The notes under the pieces were generated by a model. The model saw nothing but the letters and a program-made list of their open reading frames with translations, ran no database searches and had not been told where the DNA came from. A DNA stretch of 64,000 nt from Fodinibacter sp963833495 (GTDB lineage: Bacteria; Actinomycetota; Actinomycetes; Actinomycetales; Dermatophilaceae). Position numbers and translations under genes: made by a program. Of the stretch, positions 34,528 through 43,383 are shown piece after piece. Position 1 is the stretch's first letter. Every line of letters starts with the position of its first letter. The stretch is from NCBI GenBank assembly GCA_963833495.1, contig CAWHYJ010000022.1, positions 1-64,000 on the forward strand. Direction: 5' to 3'.

Positions 34528-35691
34528 GTGCGCATCCGGTACCTGCTGCTCAACGCCTATGGCGGCGGCGGCACGATCCGCACCTGCCTGTCGACGGCCG
34601 GTGTGCTCGCGCAGCTCGGCCACGACGTCGAGGTCGCCAGCGTCACCCAGCGACGACCATGGCCCCGCTTCCCCATCCCGCCGGGAGTGCGTCTCGTGTC
34701 GCTGGCCAGCCCCCTCAACCCGGTGCGCGGCCTCTCCCGGGCGGCCCTCGCACGCACGGACAGCCGGTTCGCCCACCCGAACGACCGGCTGAGTCGGCAC
34801 CTGTCGCGGGCCCACGACCACTGGCTGCGCCGCTACGTCGCCGCCCAGGACGACTGCGTCGTGGTCGGGACCCGGATGTTGATCAACCTCGCCCTGGCCG
34901 ACCTGCGCACGCCCCGGCAGGTCGCGGTCGCGCAGGAGCACAACTACCTGCCGAAAGCGCCTCGGGTGCGCGCCGACTACGCGGCCGCCTACCCGCGACT
35001 CGACGGGCTCGTCGTGCTCACGGAGGGCGACGCGAGGCAGTACCGCACGCTGCTCGGCGACACCTGCCGGGTCGACGTCGTGCCCAACGCGCTGCCGCAC
35101 GGCATCCGCGTGCGCCGCTCACCGCTCACCGAACCCGTGGCGGTCTCGGCCGGCTCATTGATCCCGCGCAAGGGGTTCGACCTGCTCGTCGACGCGTGGC
35201 GCCAGGTTGCCGAGGCGCACCCCCAGTGGCGGCTGCGCATCTACGGGGCCGGCGAGCAGGCCGAGGCCCTCACCACCCGGATCAGGGAGGCCGGCCTGAC
35301 CGGGGTCGTCAGTCTCGAGGGGTTCGAGAGCGACCTGGCGAGCCGGTTCGACGAGGCGTCGCTGTTCGTGCTGCCCTCGCGTCGCGAGGGGATGCCGATG
35401 GTGCTGCTCGAGGCGATGGCCGCCGGGCTGCCCGTCGTCGCGGCCGACTGCCCCACCGGCCCGGCCGAGGTGCTGGACGGCGGCCGGTACGGCGTGCTCG
35501 TCCCGGCCGGCAGCGCGGAGGCGCTCGCCGAGGGCGTCCTGCGGGTGCTGCCCGACCCGGCCGAGCGGCGGCGCCTGGCCGATGCCGGCGCGCAACGGGT
35601 ACTCGACTTCGACCCGGTCACGACGGGGAAGCGGTGGGAGGCGCTGTTCCAGGAGCTGGCCGACCGGCGGGGCCTGTCGGTGGGCCGCTGA
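34528..35691 (+). CDS. GT4-family glycosyltransferase
   Basis: 387 residues in a GT-B fold. The N-terminal domain begins with LLNAYGGGGTIRTCL (donor-side glycine loop); the C-terminal domain has SAGSLIPRKGFDLLVDAW and the E-x7-E motif SRREGMPMVLLEAMAAGLPVV in sections. GTG 34528 has GAGGAGGG upstream. Likely transfers a nucleotide-activated sugar to a lipid or surface glycan acceptor at the inner membrane face. It stands alone, not in a polysaccharide cluster, so the acceptor is unknown. Confidence 0.88.
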   Translation: MRIRYLLLNAYGGGGTIRTCLSTAGVLAQLGHDVEVASVTQRRPWPRFPIPPGVRLVSLASPLNPVRGLSRAALARTDSRFAHPNDRLSRHLSRAHDHWLRRYVAAQDDCVVVGTRMLINLALADLRTPRQVAVAQEHNYLPKAPRVRADYAAAYPRLDGLVVLTEGDARQYRTLLGDTCRVDVVPNALPHGIRVRRSPLTEPVAVSAGSLIPRKGFDLLVDAWRQVAEAHPQWRLRIYGAGEQAEALTTRIREAGLTGVVSLEGFESDLASRFDEASLFVLPSRREGMPMVLLEAMAAGLPVVAADCPTGPAEVLDGGRYGVLVPAGSAEALAEGVLRVLPDPAERRRLADAGAQRVLDFDPVTTGKRWEALFQELADRRGLSVGR

Positions 35692-35713
35692 GCCCAGCTG
35701 TTCAGCCCACCGA

Positions 35714-36475
35714 TCAGGCCGCCGCGTGTCCGGTCGCGACCACCCGCCGGAACGGGTCGCCGCGCTCGAAGACGCGCCGCCCCTCGACCTGCAGCGACTG
35801 CATCGCCGGGTCGTCGGACTCGGGCAGCGCGACGACCGACCGCCAGGCGTCCCGCTCGGCTGCGAGCCAGTCCTCGCGGTCCTGCGACCGCACGTGCGTG
35901 AACCCCGCCGAGCGCAGGCCGGCGGCCAGGTCGACCCGCCGGATCCGGTCCGGCACGGCCGGGTCCGCAGGGTCGCGGGCCTGCCAGCCGGTGAACACGG
36001 CGGGCCCGCCCGGTGCCAGCACCCGGTGGGCCTCGGTGAACGTCGCGCCGAAGTCGGGTGGGAACTGCGCGGCATCCAGGCAGAGCACCGCACTGACGGA
36101 TGCCGGGTCGAGCCCGGTCGCGGTCATGTCACCGACGCGCAGGTCGGCCCGGTCGGCGAGCCCGAGGCGCCGGGCGTTGGCGCGGGCCTGGTCGACGGCA
36201 GCGGGGGCGAAGTCGAGCCCGACCAGCCGGGCGCCCGAGCGGGCGGTCAGCTCGAGGCCGTAGCCCGCCCGGCCACAGGCCAGGTCGAGCAGCACGTCAT
36301 CCGGCCCGAGGGCGAGCAGGCCCGCGATCTCGTCGAGGGCGCTCCCGGTGACCACGCTGGTCGAGAGCAGGTGCGGCGGCAGGCCGAGCAGCCGGGTCCA
36401 GAGCCGGTCCTTGTCGGGTGCCTCGCCCATGGCGGCGTACCAGGCGGAGAAGTAGTCGGCGTCGGGTTCGGGCAT
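35714..36475 (-). CDS. class I SAM-dependent methyltransferase
   Basis: 253 residues. SAM motif LLDLACGRAGYGLELT, the acidic VGLDFAP, and a methyltransf_11-type AVLCLDAAQFPPDF and VLAPGGPAVFTGW. N-terminal DYFSAWYAAMG and LLSTSVVTGSALDEI resemble a group acting on small molecules. ATG 36475 follows a -10-like CATCAT by 6 nt. Convergent with the glycosyltransferase; substrate unknown. Confidence 0.85.
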   Translation of the reverse strand: MPEPDADYFSAWYAAMGEAPDKDRLWTRLLGLPPHLLSTSVVTGSALDEIAGLLALGPDDVLLDLACGRAGYGLELTARSGARLVGLDFAPAAVDQARANARRLGLADRADLRVGDMTATGLDPASVSAVLCLDAAQFPPDFGATFTEAHRVLAPGGPAVFTGWQARDPADPAVPDRIRRVDLAAGLRSAGFTHVRSQDREDWLAAERDAWRSVVALPESDDPAMQSLQVEGRRVFERGDPFRRVVATGHAAA

Positions 36476-36547
36476 TCCCCGATGATGCCGGGGGAACCGG
36501 GGTCGGGTGGGTGAGCCCACCCATGTCCCCTGCGCAGCGCGCGCAGC

Positions 36548-36553
36548 TAGCGT
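36548..36553 (+). promoter_or_regulatory. -10 hexamer TAGCGT for the DUF3995 gene
   Basis: TAGCGT ends 7 nt before ATG 36561; leaderless spacing. Confidence 0.5.
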
Positions 36554-36560
36554 CGACGAC

Positions 36561-37055
36561 ATGCCCCGCGCCTCGTCGACCTGGTTCACCGTCGCCGCCG
36601 CGATCGGCACGGTGCACGCCGCGGCCAGCCTGTACTGGGCGCTGGGCGGGACCGCGCTCGTGGGGACGGTGGGGGCGTGGGCGCTGGCCTGGCGGCGCGA
36701 GTCGCCGATGACCGTCGGGCTGGTCCTCGGCGCGATCGCCGCCGCCAAGCTCGGCGGCGCCTGGGTGCCGTGGGTCGCCGCCCGCCGCCACCGCCTGCAC
36801 GGGCCGCTGCGCCTGCTGTGCTGGACCGGCGCCGCGCTGCTCATCGGCTACGGCCTGTCGAACACCGTGGTCGCCAACGTCGCGCTGACCGGCGTGCTCG
36901 GCCCGGTCGACGACCTCGTGGCGATGCGGGGGCACGCCTGGCTGTGGGACCCGCTGTTCCTGGCGTGGGGCCTCGCCCTCGCCGTCGGCCTGGGGCAGAC
37001 GCGGCGACGGCCCGCCCCGAGGGAGCGGACCGTCGCCGAACCAGCGCGGAGGTGA
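36561..37055 (+). CDS. DUF3995 family membrane protein
   Basis: 164 residues with four hydrophobic helices. The HAAASLYWALGG start and the DPLFLAWGLALAVGL end are typical of DUF3995. Leaderless start after TAGCGT. The gene ends 2 bp before the serA stop on the other strand. Function unknown. Confidence 0.8.
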   Translation: MPRASSTWFTVAAAIGTVHAAASLYWALGGTALVGTVGAWALAWRRESPMTVGLVLGAIAAAKLGGAWVPWVAARRHRLHGPLRLLCWTGAALLIGYGLSNTVVANVALTGVLGPVDDLVAMRGHAWLWDPLFLAWGLALAVGLGQTRRRPAPRERTVAEPARR

Positions 37056-37056
37056 G

Positions 37057-38643
37057 TCAGACGAGGTCGACGACCCGCACGGTCTCCGCGCCGATCTCGC
37101 TCTCGATCGCGGTGACGACGTCGACCGGGATGGCCTGGTCCACCGTGAGGGCGATCAGGGAGTTGGTGGCCTCGTCGTCGCGCGCGACCTGCATGCCGGC
37201 GATGTTGACGGCGGCCTCGCCGAGGAGCTTGCCGACCGCGCCGATGACCCCGGGGCGGTCGTCGTAGGCGAAGAAGGCCATGTGCACGCTGAGCGGGATC
37301 TCGAGGTCCCAGCCGTTGATGCCGATGAGCTTCTGCACCATCTTCGGCCCGGTGAGCGTGCCGGACACCGAGACCGTGGTGCCGTCGGCGAGGGTGCCAC
37401 GCAGGGTGGTGACGTTGCGGAAGTCCTCGGACACCTCGTCGGTGAGCAGGCGCGACTCGCAGCCGCGCTCCTTGGCGAGCAGCGGGGCGTTGACGTAGGT
37501 GACGGGGTCCTCGGTGACGTCCGTGAACAGGCCCTTCAGCGCTGCGAGCTCCCACACCGACACGTCGTGCAAGGTGATCTCGCCGCGCACCTCGACGTCG
37601 AGCTGCACGGGCACCGAGCCGGCGAACGCGGTGAACACCCGGCCGAGCTTCTCGACGAGGTCGATGCCGGGGCGCACCTCCTCGGCGACGGCGCCGCCGG
37701 AGACGTTCACGGCATCCGGCACGAGGTCGCCGCCGAGCGCCAGGCGCACCGACTTCGCGACGGCGACACCGGCCTTCTCCTGGGCCTCCTCGGTGGAGGC
37801 GCCGAGGTGCGGAGTGACGACGACGGACTCGTGGGCGAACAGCGGGCTGTCGGTGCACGGCTCGGTGGCGAAGACGTCGATGCCGGCGCCGGCCACGCGT
37901 CCCTCGGCGATGGCGTCGGCGAGGGCCTCCTCGTCGAGCACCCCACCGCGGGCGGCGTTGATGACGCGCACGGTCGGCTTGACCTTGGTGAGCGCCTCCT
38001 TGCCGATCAGGCCGATCGTCTCGGGGGTCTTGGGCAGGTGGATGGTGATGAAGTCGCTCTCGGCGAGCAGCTCGTCGAGGGTGACCAGCCGGGCGCCGAG
38101 CAGGCCGGCGCGCTGCACCGAGACGTAGGGGTCGTAGGCGAGGATCTCGACGCCGAAGCCCTTGAGCCGCTCGGCGACGAGCTGGCCGATCCGGCCGAAG
38201 CCGACGATGCCGACCTTCTTCTCGAGCAGCTCGACGCCGCCGTACTTGCTGCGCTTCCAGGCGCCGTTCTTCAGGGCCTCGTTGGCCGGCGCGATGTTGC
38301 GGGCGCAGGCGAGCAGCAGGCCGACGGCGAGCTCGGCGGCGCTGGTGATGTTGGAGGTCGGGGCGTTCACGACCATGACACCGGCCTTGGTGGCGGTGTC
38401 GACGTCGACGTTGTCGAGGCCGACGCCGGCGCGGGCGATGACCTTGAGGTTCTTCGAGGCGGCGATCGCCTCGGCATCCATCTTCGTCGCGGAGCGGATC
38501 AGGACCGCGTCGACGTCGGCGAGGGCCGGGAGCAGGGCGCCGCGGTCGGCGCCGTCGACGTGGCGCACCTCGAAGTCGGGGCCGAGGGCGTCGAGCGTCG
38601 CGGGTGAGAGCTCCTCGGCGATGAGGACGACGGGCTTGGTCAC
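37057..38643 (-). CDS. serA: D-3-phosphoglycerate dehydrogenase
   Basis: 528 residues, the long actinobacterial form: catalytic domains (Rossmann VGIVGFGRIGQLVAERL; NAARGGVLDE; the catalytic His region HLGASTEEAQ), then the intervening ASB domain and a C-terminal ACT domain (from about 450) for serine feedback. First step of serine synthesis. GTG 38643 has AGAGGGA upstream. The gene follows ilvC at some distance on the same strand, with the DedA-like gene between them. Confidence 0.96.
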   Translation of the reverse strand: MTKPVVLIAEELSPATLDALGPDFEVRHVDGADRGALLPALADVDAVLIRSATKMDAEAIAASKNLKVIARAGVGLDNVDVDTATKAGVMVVNAPTSNITSAAELAVGLLLACARNIAPANEALKNGAWKRSKYGGVELLEKKVGIVGFGRIGQLVAERLKGFGVEILAYDPYVSVQRAGLLGARLVTLDELLAESDFITIHLPKTPETIGLIGKEALTKVKPTVRVINAARGGVLDEEALADAIAEGRVAGAGIDVFATEPCTDSPLFAHESVVVTPHLGASTEEAQEKAGVAVAKSVRLALGGDLVPDAVNVSGGAVAEEVRPGIDLVEKLGRVFTAFAGSVPVQLDVEVRGEITLHDVSVWELAALKGLFTDVTEDPVTYVNAPLLAKERGCESRLLTDEVSEDFRNVTTLRGTLADGTTVSVSGTLTGPKMVQKLIGINGWDLEIPLSVHMAFFAYDDRPGVIGAVGKLLGEAAVNIAGMQVARDDEATNSLIALTVDQAIPVDVVTAIESEIGAETVRVVDLV

Positions 38644-38771
38644 GAAAGGTCCCTCTTTCGGTGCTGCGGTCGGTCATCGACCGGTCGGCCGGATGCCGGG
38701 TGCCCGGGTGGGCTGTCCCCCCACCATGTGCGGCGTCCGGGGGTCCCGACGCGCCGCTGAGCCGGACCCTC

Positions 38772-38777
38772 ATCCTA
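38772..38777 (-). promoter_or_regulatory. -10 hexamer TAGGAT for serA
   Basis: TAGGAT about 130 nt upstream of the serA GTG; unlike many neighbours this transcript would have a leader. No riboswitch fold recognised in it. Confidence 0.4.
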
Positions 38778-38858
38778 GGCGGGTGCCAGCATGTGGACGT
38801 TGGTGCCCACGATGTGACCATCACCGCACGCCGGGTGCGGTCGCTGCGGCTGGTGGGC

Positions 38859-39377
38859 TCAGGCCGGCGCGGCCGGGCCGCCGGCGCCCGGGCCGACGGG
38901 GGCGACCGGGTCCTGCGCCTTGACCGACGCCTCGAGCCGCCCGGACAGCACGAAGATCCCCACGACGGCAGCGACCGCGAGCAGGGCCCACCACCACGAC
39001 GCGACGCCCAACCAGGCGTCGACCACGGTGAACCCGACGGTGGTGTAGATCAGTGACCACAGCGCGGCGCCCAGGGTGACGGCGGGAAGGAACCGGCGCT
39101 GCGGCATCCGGAGCATCCCCGCCGAGGCGTTGATCGCGGTCTGCACGCCGACGGTGAGGAAGCCCAGCGTCACCGCCGGGGCGCCGAACCGCTGCACCCA
39201 GCCCTCGGCGCGCTTGACCACCCGGCTGTCGAGGTGTGCTGCGGCCCAGCGGGACCGGCTACCGCCCGCGCGCACCCCGCGACCGACCCAGTAGGTGCCG
39301 GTACCGCGGGCGAAGGACCCGGCCCAGAGCAGGAGGAAGACCACCCAGACGGGCCAGCCCTCGACGAGGTCCTCCAT
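38859..39377 (-). CDS. DedA/VTT-like membrane protein
   Basis: 172 residues with VEGWPVWVVFLLLWAGSFARG, the Gly/Arg loop VGRGVRAGGSRSRW, a re-entrant GAPAVTLGFLTVGVQTAINASAG (in two blocks) and two C-terminal helices. This resembles DedA/SNARE-associated (VTT) flippase-type proteins but is shorter. It starts leaderlessly after TACCAT. Role: possibly lipid carrier or phospholipid transport; not certain. Confidence 0.65.
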   Translation of the reverse strand: MEDLVEGWPVWVVFLLLWAGSFARGTGTYWVGRGVRAGGSRSRWAAAHLDSRVVKRAEGWVQRFGAPAVTLGFLTVGVQTAINASAGMLRMPQRRFLPAVTLGAALWSLIYTTVGFTVVDAWLGVASWWWALLAVAAVVGIFVLSGRLEASVKAQDPVAPVGPGAGGPAAPA

Positions 39378-39383
39378 CCGTGG

Positions 39384-39389
39384 ATGGTA
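39384..39389 (-). promoter_or_regulatory. -10 hexamer TACCAT for the DedA-like gene
   Basis: TACCAT ends 6 nt before ATG 39377; leaderless spacing. Confidence 0.45.
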
Positions 39390-39440
39390 GGCCTGTCGCT
39401 CGCCGCCCCGCGCCCCGGAACGTGTCGAGGGTAGCGAACC

Positions 39441-39468
39441 CGCCGCCTCCGGCGAACCGGAGGCGGCG
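39441..39468. terminator. 12-bp hairpin terminator after ilvC
   Basis: CGCCGCCTCCGG (39441-39452) pairs perfectly with 39457-39468 around CGAA, 33 nt past the ilvC stop. Confidence 0.7.
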
Positions 39469-39501
39469 TGTTGTCTGCTCTCGTCGAGCGGGTGCGAGGG
39501 G

Positions 39502-40533
39502 TCAGCGCGCGGCGGAGCCCTCGACGTAGTCCTGGTCGCGGTCGGAGTCGACCCACGCCATCAGCTTGCGCAGGTCGCGGCCGGTGGCCTCGATCGGGTG
39601 GGCAGCACCCTTCGCGCGCAGCTCCTTGAACTCGGGGGCGCCGGCATCCTGGTCGTCGATGAACCGCTGGGCGAACGAGCCGCTCTGGATGTCGGCTAGC
39701 ACCGCCTTCATGTTCTCCTTGACGTGCGCGTCGATGACCCGCGGGCCCGAGACGTAGTCGCCGTACTCCGCGGTGTCGGAGACCGACCAGCGCTGCTTGG
39801 CGATGCCGCCCTCGATCATCAGGTCGACGATCAGCTTGAGCTCGTGGAGGCACTCGAAGTAGGCGACCTCTGGCTGGTAGCCCGCCTCGGTGAGGGTCTC
39901 GAAGCCGTACATGACCAGCTGCGAGGCACCGCCGCAGAGCACCGCCTGCTCGCCGAACAGGTCGGTCTCGGTCTCCTCGGTGAAGGTGGTGCCGATGCCG
40001 CCGGCGCGCAGGCCACCGATCGCCTTGCCGTAGGACTTCGCCAGCTGCCAGGCGCTGCCCGAGGCGTCCTGCTCGACTGCGAGGAGCACGGGCACGCCTC
40101 GGCCGTCGACGAACTCGCGGCGCACGATGTGGCCGGGGCCCTTGGGGGCGACCATGATGACGTCGCTGCCGGCCTCCGGGCGGATGTAGCCGAAGCGGAT
40201 GTTGAAGCCGTGCCCGAAGAGCAGTGCGGCGCCCTCGGCGAGGTTGGGCTTGATCTCGTTGGCGTAGACGGTGCGCTGCACCTGGTCCGGCGTCAGGATG
40301 ACGACGAGGTCGGCCTCCTTGACGGCGCCGGCCACGTCGAGCACGCGCAGACCCTCGGCCTCGGCCTTGGCGCGGGACTTCGAGCCCTCGGCGAGACCGA
40401 CGCGCACGTCGACCCCGGAGTCGCGCAGGTTGAGAGCGTGGGCGTGGCCCTGGCTGCCGTACCCGATGACTGCGACCTTGCGGCCCTGGATGACGGCCAG
40501 GTCGGCGTCGTCGTCGTAGAACATCTCGGCCAT
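39502..40533 (-). CDS. ilvC: ketol-acid reductoisomerase
   Basis: Class I enzyme of 343 residues: VIGYGSQGHAHALNL (NADPH), GPKGPGHIVRREF-type MVAPKGPGHIVR, the KARI metal residues in TTFTEETETDLFGEQ and YFECLHELKLIVDLM. It converts acetolactate/acetohydroxybutyrate. ATG 40533 has GGAGAGG upstream. It is third in ilvBNC and followed by the terminator at 39441. Confidence 0.97.
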   Translation of the reverse strand: MAEMFYDDDADLAVIQGRKVAVIGYGSQGHAHALNLRDSGVDVRVGLAEGSKSRAKAEAEGLRVLDVAGAVKEADLVVILTPDQVQRTVYANEIKPNLAEGAALLFGHGFNIRFGYIRPEAGSDVIMVAPKGPGHIVRREFVDGRGVPVLLAVEQDASGSAWQLAKSYGKAIGGLRAGGIGTTFTEETETDLFGEQAVLCGGASQLVMYGFETLTEAGYQPEVAYFECLHELKLIVDLMIEGGIAKQRWSVSDTAEYGDYVSGPRVIDAHVKENMKAVLADIQSGSFAQRFIDDQDAGAPEFKELRAKGAAHPIEATGRDLRKLMAWVDSDRDQDYVEGSAAR

Positions 40534-40618
40534 CGTGTCGGCCTCTCCTCGTGTGGTGGTGGTGTGGTGGTGTCGGTGTGGACGATATGCCGTGCGGCTC
40601 GGGTCGCGCGGCCCGGTC

Positions 40619-41137
40619 TCAGGCGCTGCGGAGTGCCCGGTCGGTGATGGAGCGCGGGCCGCGCCCGATGGCGACGATCCCGGACTGGACGAGCTCCTTG
40701 ACGCCGTAGGGCTCGAGCACGTCGAGCAGGGCCTTGAGCTTGTCGGTGGTGCCGGTGGCCTCGATGGTGAGCGAGTCGGTGGCGACGTCGACGATCTTGG
40801 CGCGGAACATCTGCACCATCTCGAGCACCTGGCTGCGGGTGCCGGCATCCGCCCGCACCTTGATCAGCATGACCTGGCGCTGCACCGCGCTCTGCGGCTC
40901 GAGCTCGACGACCTTGAGCACCTCGACGAGCTTGTTGAGCTGCTTGGTCACCTGCTCCAGCGGCAGGTCCTCGACGTCGACCACGACGGTCATCCGTGAG
41001 ACGTCGGGGTACTCGGTCTCCCCCACGGCGAGCGAGTCGATGTTGAAGCCGCGCCGGGAGAACAGCGCGGCGATGCGCGCCAGCACGCCGGGCTTGTTCT
41101 CGACGAGGACGGACAGGGTGTGCTTGTTCATGGTCAT
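40619..41137 (-). CDS. ilvN: acetolactate synthase regulatory subunit
   Basis: 172 residues: an ACT domain at the N-terminus (HTLSVLVENKPGVLARIAALFSRRGFNI, in parts) that binds valine, and the ALS_ss C-terminal domain. It activates and confers feedback control on IlvB. ATG 41137 has GAAGG upstream and lies 7 bp after the ilvB stop; another ATG at 41131 is possible. Confidence 0.96.
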   Translation of the reverse strand: MTMNKHTLSVLVENKPGVLARIAALFSRRGFNIDSLAVGETEYPDVSRMTVVVDVEDLPLEQVTKQLNKLVEVLKVVELEPQSAVQRQVMLIKVRADAGTRSQVLEMVQMFRAKIVDVATDSLTIEATGTTDKLKALLDVLEPYGVKELVQSGIVAIGRGPRSITDRALRSA

Positions 41138-41144
41138 GTCGCCT

Positions 41145-43061
41145 TCACTTCTGGTGGGAGCCCGTGGGCACCCCGTCGTGGTCGGGGTCGAGCCCCTGCT
41201 CGATGGCCTCGGACTCCTCGCGGTCCCACTGCGGTGCGGTGTCGCGGGCCACCTGGATCAGGTCGTTGCTGACGCCCGCGGGCACCATCGGCCAGACCAT
41301 GGCGTCACGGTGCACGACGAAGTCGACGACCACCGGCCGGTCGTTGACGGCCATCGCCGCCCGGATCGTGTCGTCGACGTCCTCCGGTCGCTCGCACCGG
41401 AACCCGGCGCAGCCGTAGGCATCGGCGAGCTTGACGAAGTCGGGGACGCGCGAGCCGACCGAGGTGTGCAGGTCGGTGTTGGAGTAGCGCTCGTTGTAGA
41501 ACAGCGTCTGCCACTGGCGCACCATGCCCAGGCTGCTGTTGTTGATGATCGCGACCTTGATCGGGATGTTGTTGATGACGCAGGTGGCGAGCTCCTGGTT
41601 GGTCATCTGGAAGCAGCCGTCGCCGTCGATCGCCCACACGGTGCGGTCGGGCTCGCCGACCTGGGCACCCATGGCGGCCGGCACGGCATACCCCATCGTG
41701 CCGAGGCCACCGGAGTTCAGCCACGCGTTGGGGCGCTCGTAGTCGACGAACTGGGCCGCCCACATCTGGTGCTGGCCGACGCCCGCCACGTACACCGCTT
41801 CCGGGCCGACAATCGCACTGAGCCGCTCGATCACGTACTGCGGTGCCAGAGTTGACTCCTCGGACTCGGTGTATCCGACCGGGAAGAGCTCCTTCCAGCC
41901 GGCGACCCGCTCGCGCCACTCGGCGTAGTCGCCACCGCGGCCGGCGTCGATGTCGGCGTCGACGGCCTCGATGAGGTCGGCGAGCACCGCGCGGCAGTCG
42001 CCGACGATCGGCACGTCGGCCTTGCGGTTCTTGCTGATCTCAGCGGGGTCGATGTCGGCGTGGATGACCTTGGCGTCGGGAGCGAAGGTCTTGAGCTGGC
42101 CGGTGACCCGGTCGTCGAAGCGCGCCCCGAGCGCGATGATCAGGTCCGACTTCTGCAGGCCGGTGACGGCCGAGACCGAGCCGTGCATGCCCGGCATCCC
42201 GAGGTGCAGCGGGTGGCTGTCGGGCAGCGCGCCACGCGCCATCAGCGTGGTGACGACGGGGATCTGGCTCAGCTCGACGAAGCGCCGCAGCTCCTCGCTG
42301 GCGCGGGCCCGGATGACGCCACCCCCGACGTAGAGGATGGGGCGCTCGGCCTGGGCGATCAGCCGGGCGGCCTCGCGGATCTGCTTGCTGTGCGGGCGGG
42401 TCACCGGGTGGTAGCCGGGCAGGTCGATGCGCGGCGGCCAGGAGAACATGGTGCGCGCCTGCAGGGCGTCCTTGGAGATGTCGACGAGCACCGGGCCCGG
42501 GCGGCCGGTGGCGGCGATGTGGAACGCCTCGGCGATGGTGCGGGGGATGTCGTCGGCGTTGGTGACGAGGTAGTTGTGCTTGGTGATCGGCATCGTGATG
42601 CCGCGGATGTCGGCCTCCTGGAAGGCGTCGGTGCCGATGGCGGCCGAGGTGACCTGGCCGGTGATGGCGACGATCGGCACCGAGTCCATGTGCGCGTCGG
42701 CGAGCGGGGTGACGAGGTTGGTCGCGCCCGGCCCGGAGGTGGCCATGCAGACGCCGACCCGCCCGGTGGCGGCAGCGTAGCCCTCGGCGGCGTGGCCGGC
42801 GCCCTGCTCGTGGCGCACCAGGATGTGCCGCACCTTGACCGAGTCGAGCAGCGGGTCGTAGGCCGGCAGGATCGCGCCGCCGGGGATGCCGAAGACGGTG
42901 TCGACGTCCATCGCCTCGAGCGAGAGCACCAGGCTCTGCGCGCCGGTCACCTCGATGGGCGTGCGCGCCCTCGCCTGCTGCGCCACCTGCGCGGGGCTCG
43001 GGGCGCTCGGGGCCGCTGGGGCAACCGGGGTCGCCGGCCTGGTCTCGCTCACTGCTGTCAC
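41145..43061 (-). CDS. ilvB: acetolactate synthase large subunit
   Basis: A 638-residue ThDP enzyme. Markers: FGIPGGAILPAYD, the catalytic Glu in RHEQGAGHAAEGYA, the FAD region, and the C-terminal ThDP motif GDGCFQMTNQELATCVINN. An N-terminal Ala/Pro-rich extension of about 40 residues precedes the core. GTG 43061 is chosen; GTG 43052 is an alternative. Controlled by the attenuator upstream (43108-43202). Leads ilvBNC. Confidence 0.96.
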   Translation of the reverse strand: MTAVSETRPATPVAPAAPSAPSPAQVAQQARARTPIEVTGAQSLVLSLEAMDVDTVFGIPGGAILPAYDPLLDSVKVRHILVRHEQGAGHAAEGYAAATGRVGVCMATSGPGATNLVTPLADAHMDSVPIVAITGQVTSAAIGTDAFQEADIRGITMPITKHNYLVTNADDIPRTIAEAFHIAATGRPGPVLVDISKDALQARTMFSWPPRIDLPGYHPVTRPHSKQIREAARLIAQAERPILYVGGGVIRARASEELRRFVELSQIPVVTTLMARGALPDSHPLHLGMPGMHGSVSAVTGLQKSDLIIALGARFDDRVTGQLKTFAPDAKVIHADIDPAEISKNRKADVPIVGDCRAVLADLIEAVDADIDAGRGGDYAEWRERVAGWKELFPVGYTESEESTLAPQYVIERLSAIVGPEAVYVAGVGQHQMWAAQFVDYERPNAWLNSGGLGTMGYAVPAAMGAQVGEPDRTVWAIDGDGCFQMTNQELATCVINNIPIKVAIINNSSLGMVRQWQTLFYNERYSNTDLHTSVGSRVPDFVKLADAYGCAGFRCERPEDVDDTIRAAMAVNDRPVVVDFVVHRDAMVWPMVPAGVSNDLIQVARDTAPQWDREESEAIEQGLDPDHDGVPTGSHQK

Positions 43062-43107
43062 CGTCTTCGTTGAAGTCAACCGCTGTCGGCGGCCGTCGTC
43101 CGTGCAC

Positions 43108-43146
43108 AAAAAAACCCTCCAGTCCCGGTGGCGGGACGACGGAGGG
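43108..43146 (-). terminator. attenuator terminator of ilvB
   Basis: Minus strand: CCCTCC (43146-43141) with GGAGGG (43120-43115) and inner GTCCCG/CGGGAC, followed by seven Ts. This is the strongest intrinsic terminator in the window, placed 47 nt before the ilvB start. Confidence 0.85.
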
Positions 43147-43147
43147 A

Positions 43148-43176
43148 GCGCGTCAGATCGAAAGGATCAGACGCGC
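43148..43176 (-). promoter_or_regulatory. ilvB leader hairpin overlapping the leader stop
   Basis: GCGCGTC-T-GATC pairs with GATC-T-GACGCGC around a 5-nt loop (one T-T mismatch). It covers the leader peptide's last codons and stop, so ribosome position controls it. Confidence 0.65.
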
Positions 43177-43202
43177 CAGGAAAGTACGAGGACTCGGGCC
43201 AC
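43167..43202 (-). CDS. ilvB leader peptide, Val/Leu-rich (11 aa)
   Basis: GTG 43202 to TGA 43167 encodes MARVLVLSWRV, with Val-Leu-Val-Leu in the middle and Val before the stop, like known actinobacterial ilvB leader peptides. It sits upstream of the hairpin and terminator, forming a transcription attenuator. Two initiation modes fit: an SD (GGAGAG, 8 nt away), or leaderless initiation from the promoter at 43209-43237. Confidence 0.8.
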   Translation of the reverse strand: MARVLVLSWRV

Positions 43203-43208
43203 ACGTGA

Positions 43209-43237
43209 ACTCTCCCCCCGGTCACATGCCGTGTCAA
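43209..43237 (-). promoter_or_regulatory. ilvB promoter TTGACA-N17-GAGAGT
   Basis: -35 TTGACA (43237-43232) and -10-like GAGAGT (43214-43209) are spaced exactly 17 bp. The leader peptide GTG follows 6 nt later, so the leader RNA may begin at the peptide's own start codon. Confidence 0.55.
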
Positions 43238-43383
43238 CCACCGAGACGGCCGATCCCACGATCCGGAACCGTGAGGTCGCTCACCCCATGACACCCCCCG
43301 GATGCCGGGGTGCGGCCGTGGTGCCCTCCGCTAGCCTTCGCGCCGGACGCCCTCGTCGACGGGCCGCGCACGAGGAGCAGCAG

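Noticed and set aside
38644..38818. riboswitch in the serA leader
   Set aside because: The 130-nt leader shows no glycine tandem or other aptamer core that I can recognise; only a -10 hexamer is annotated.
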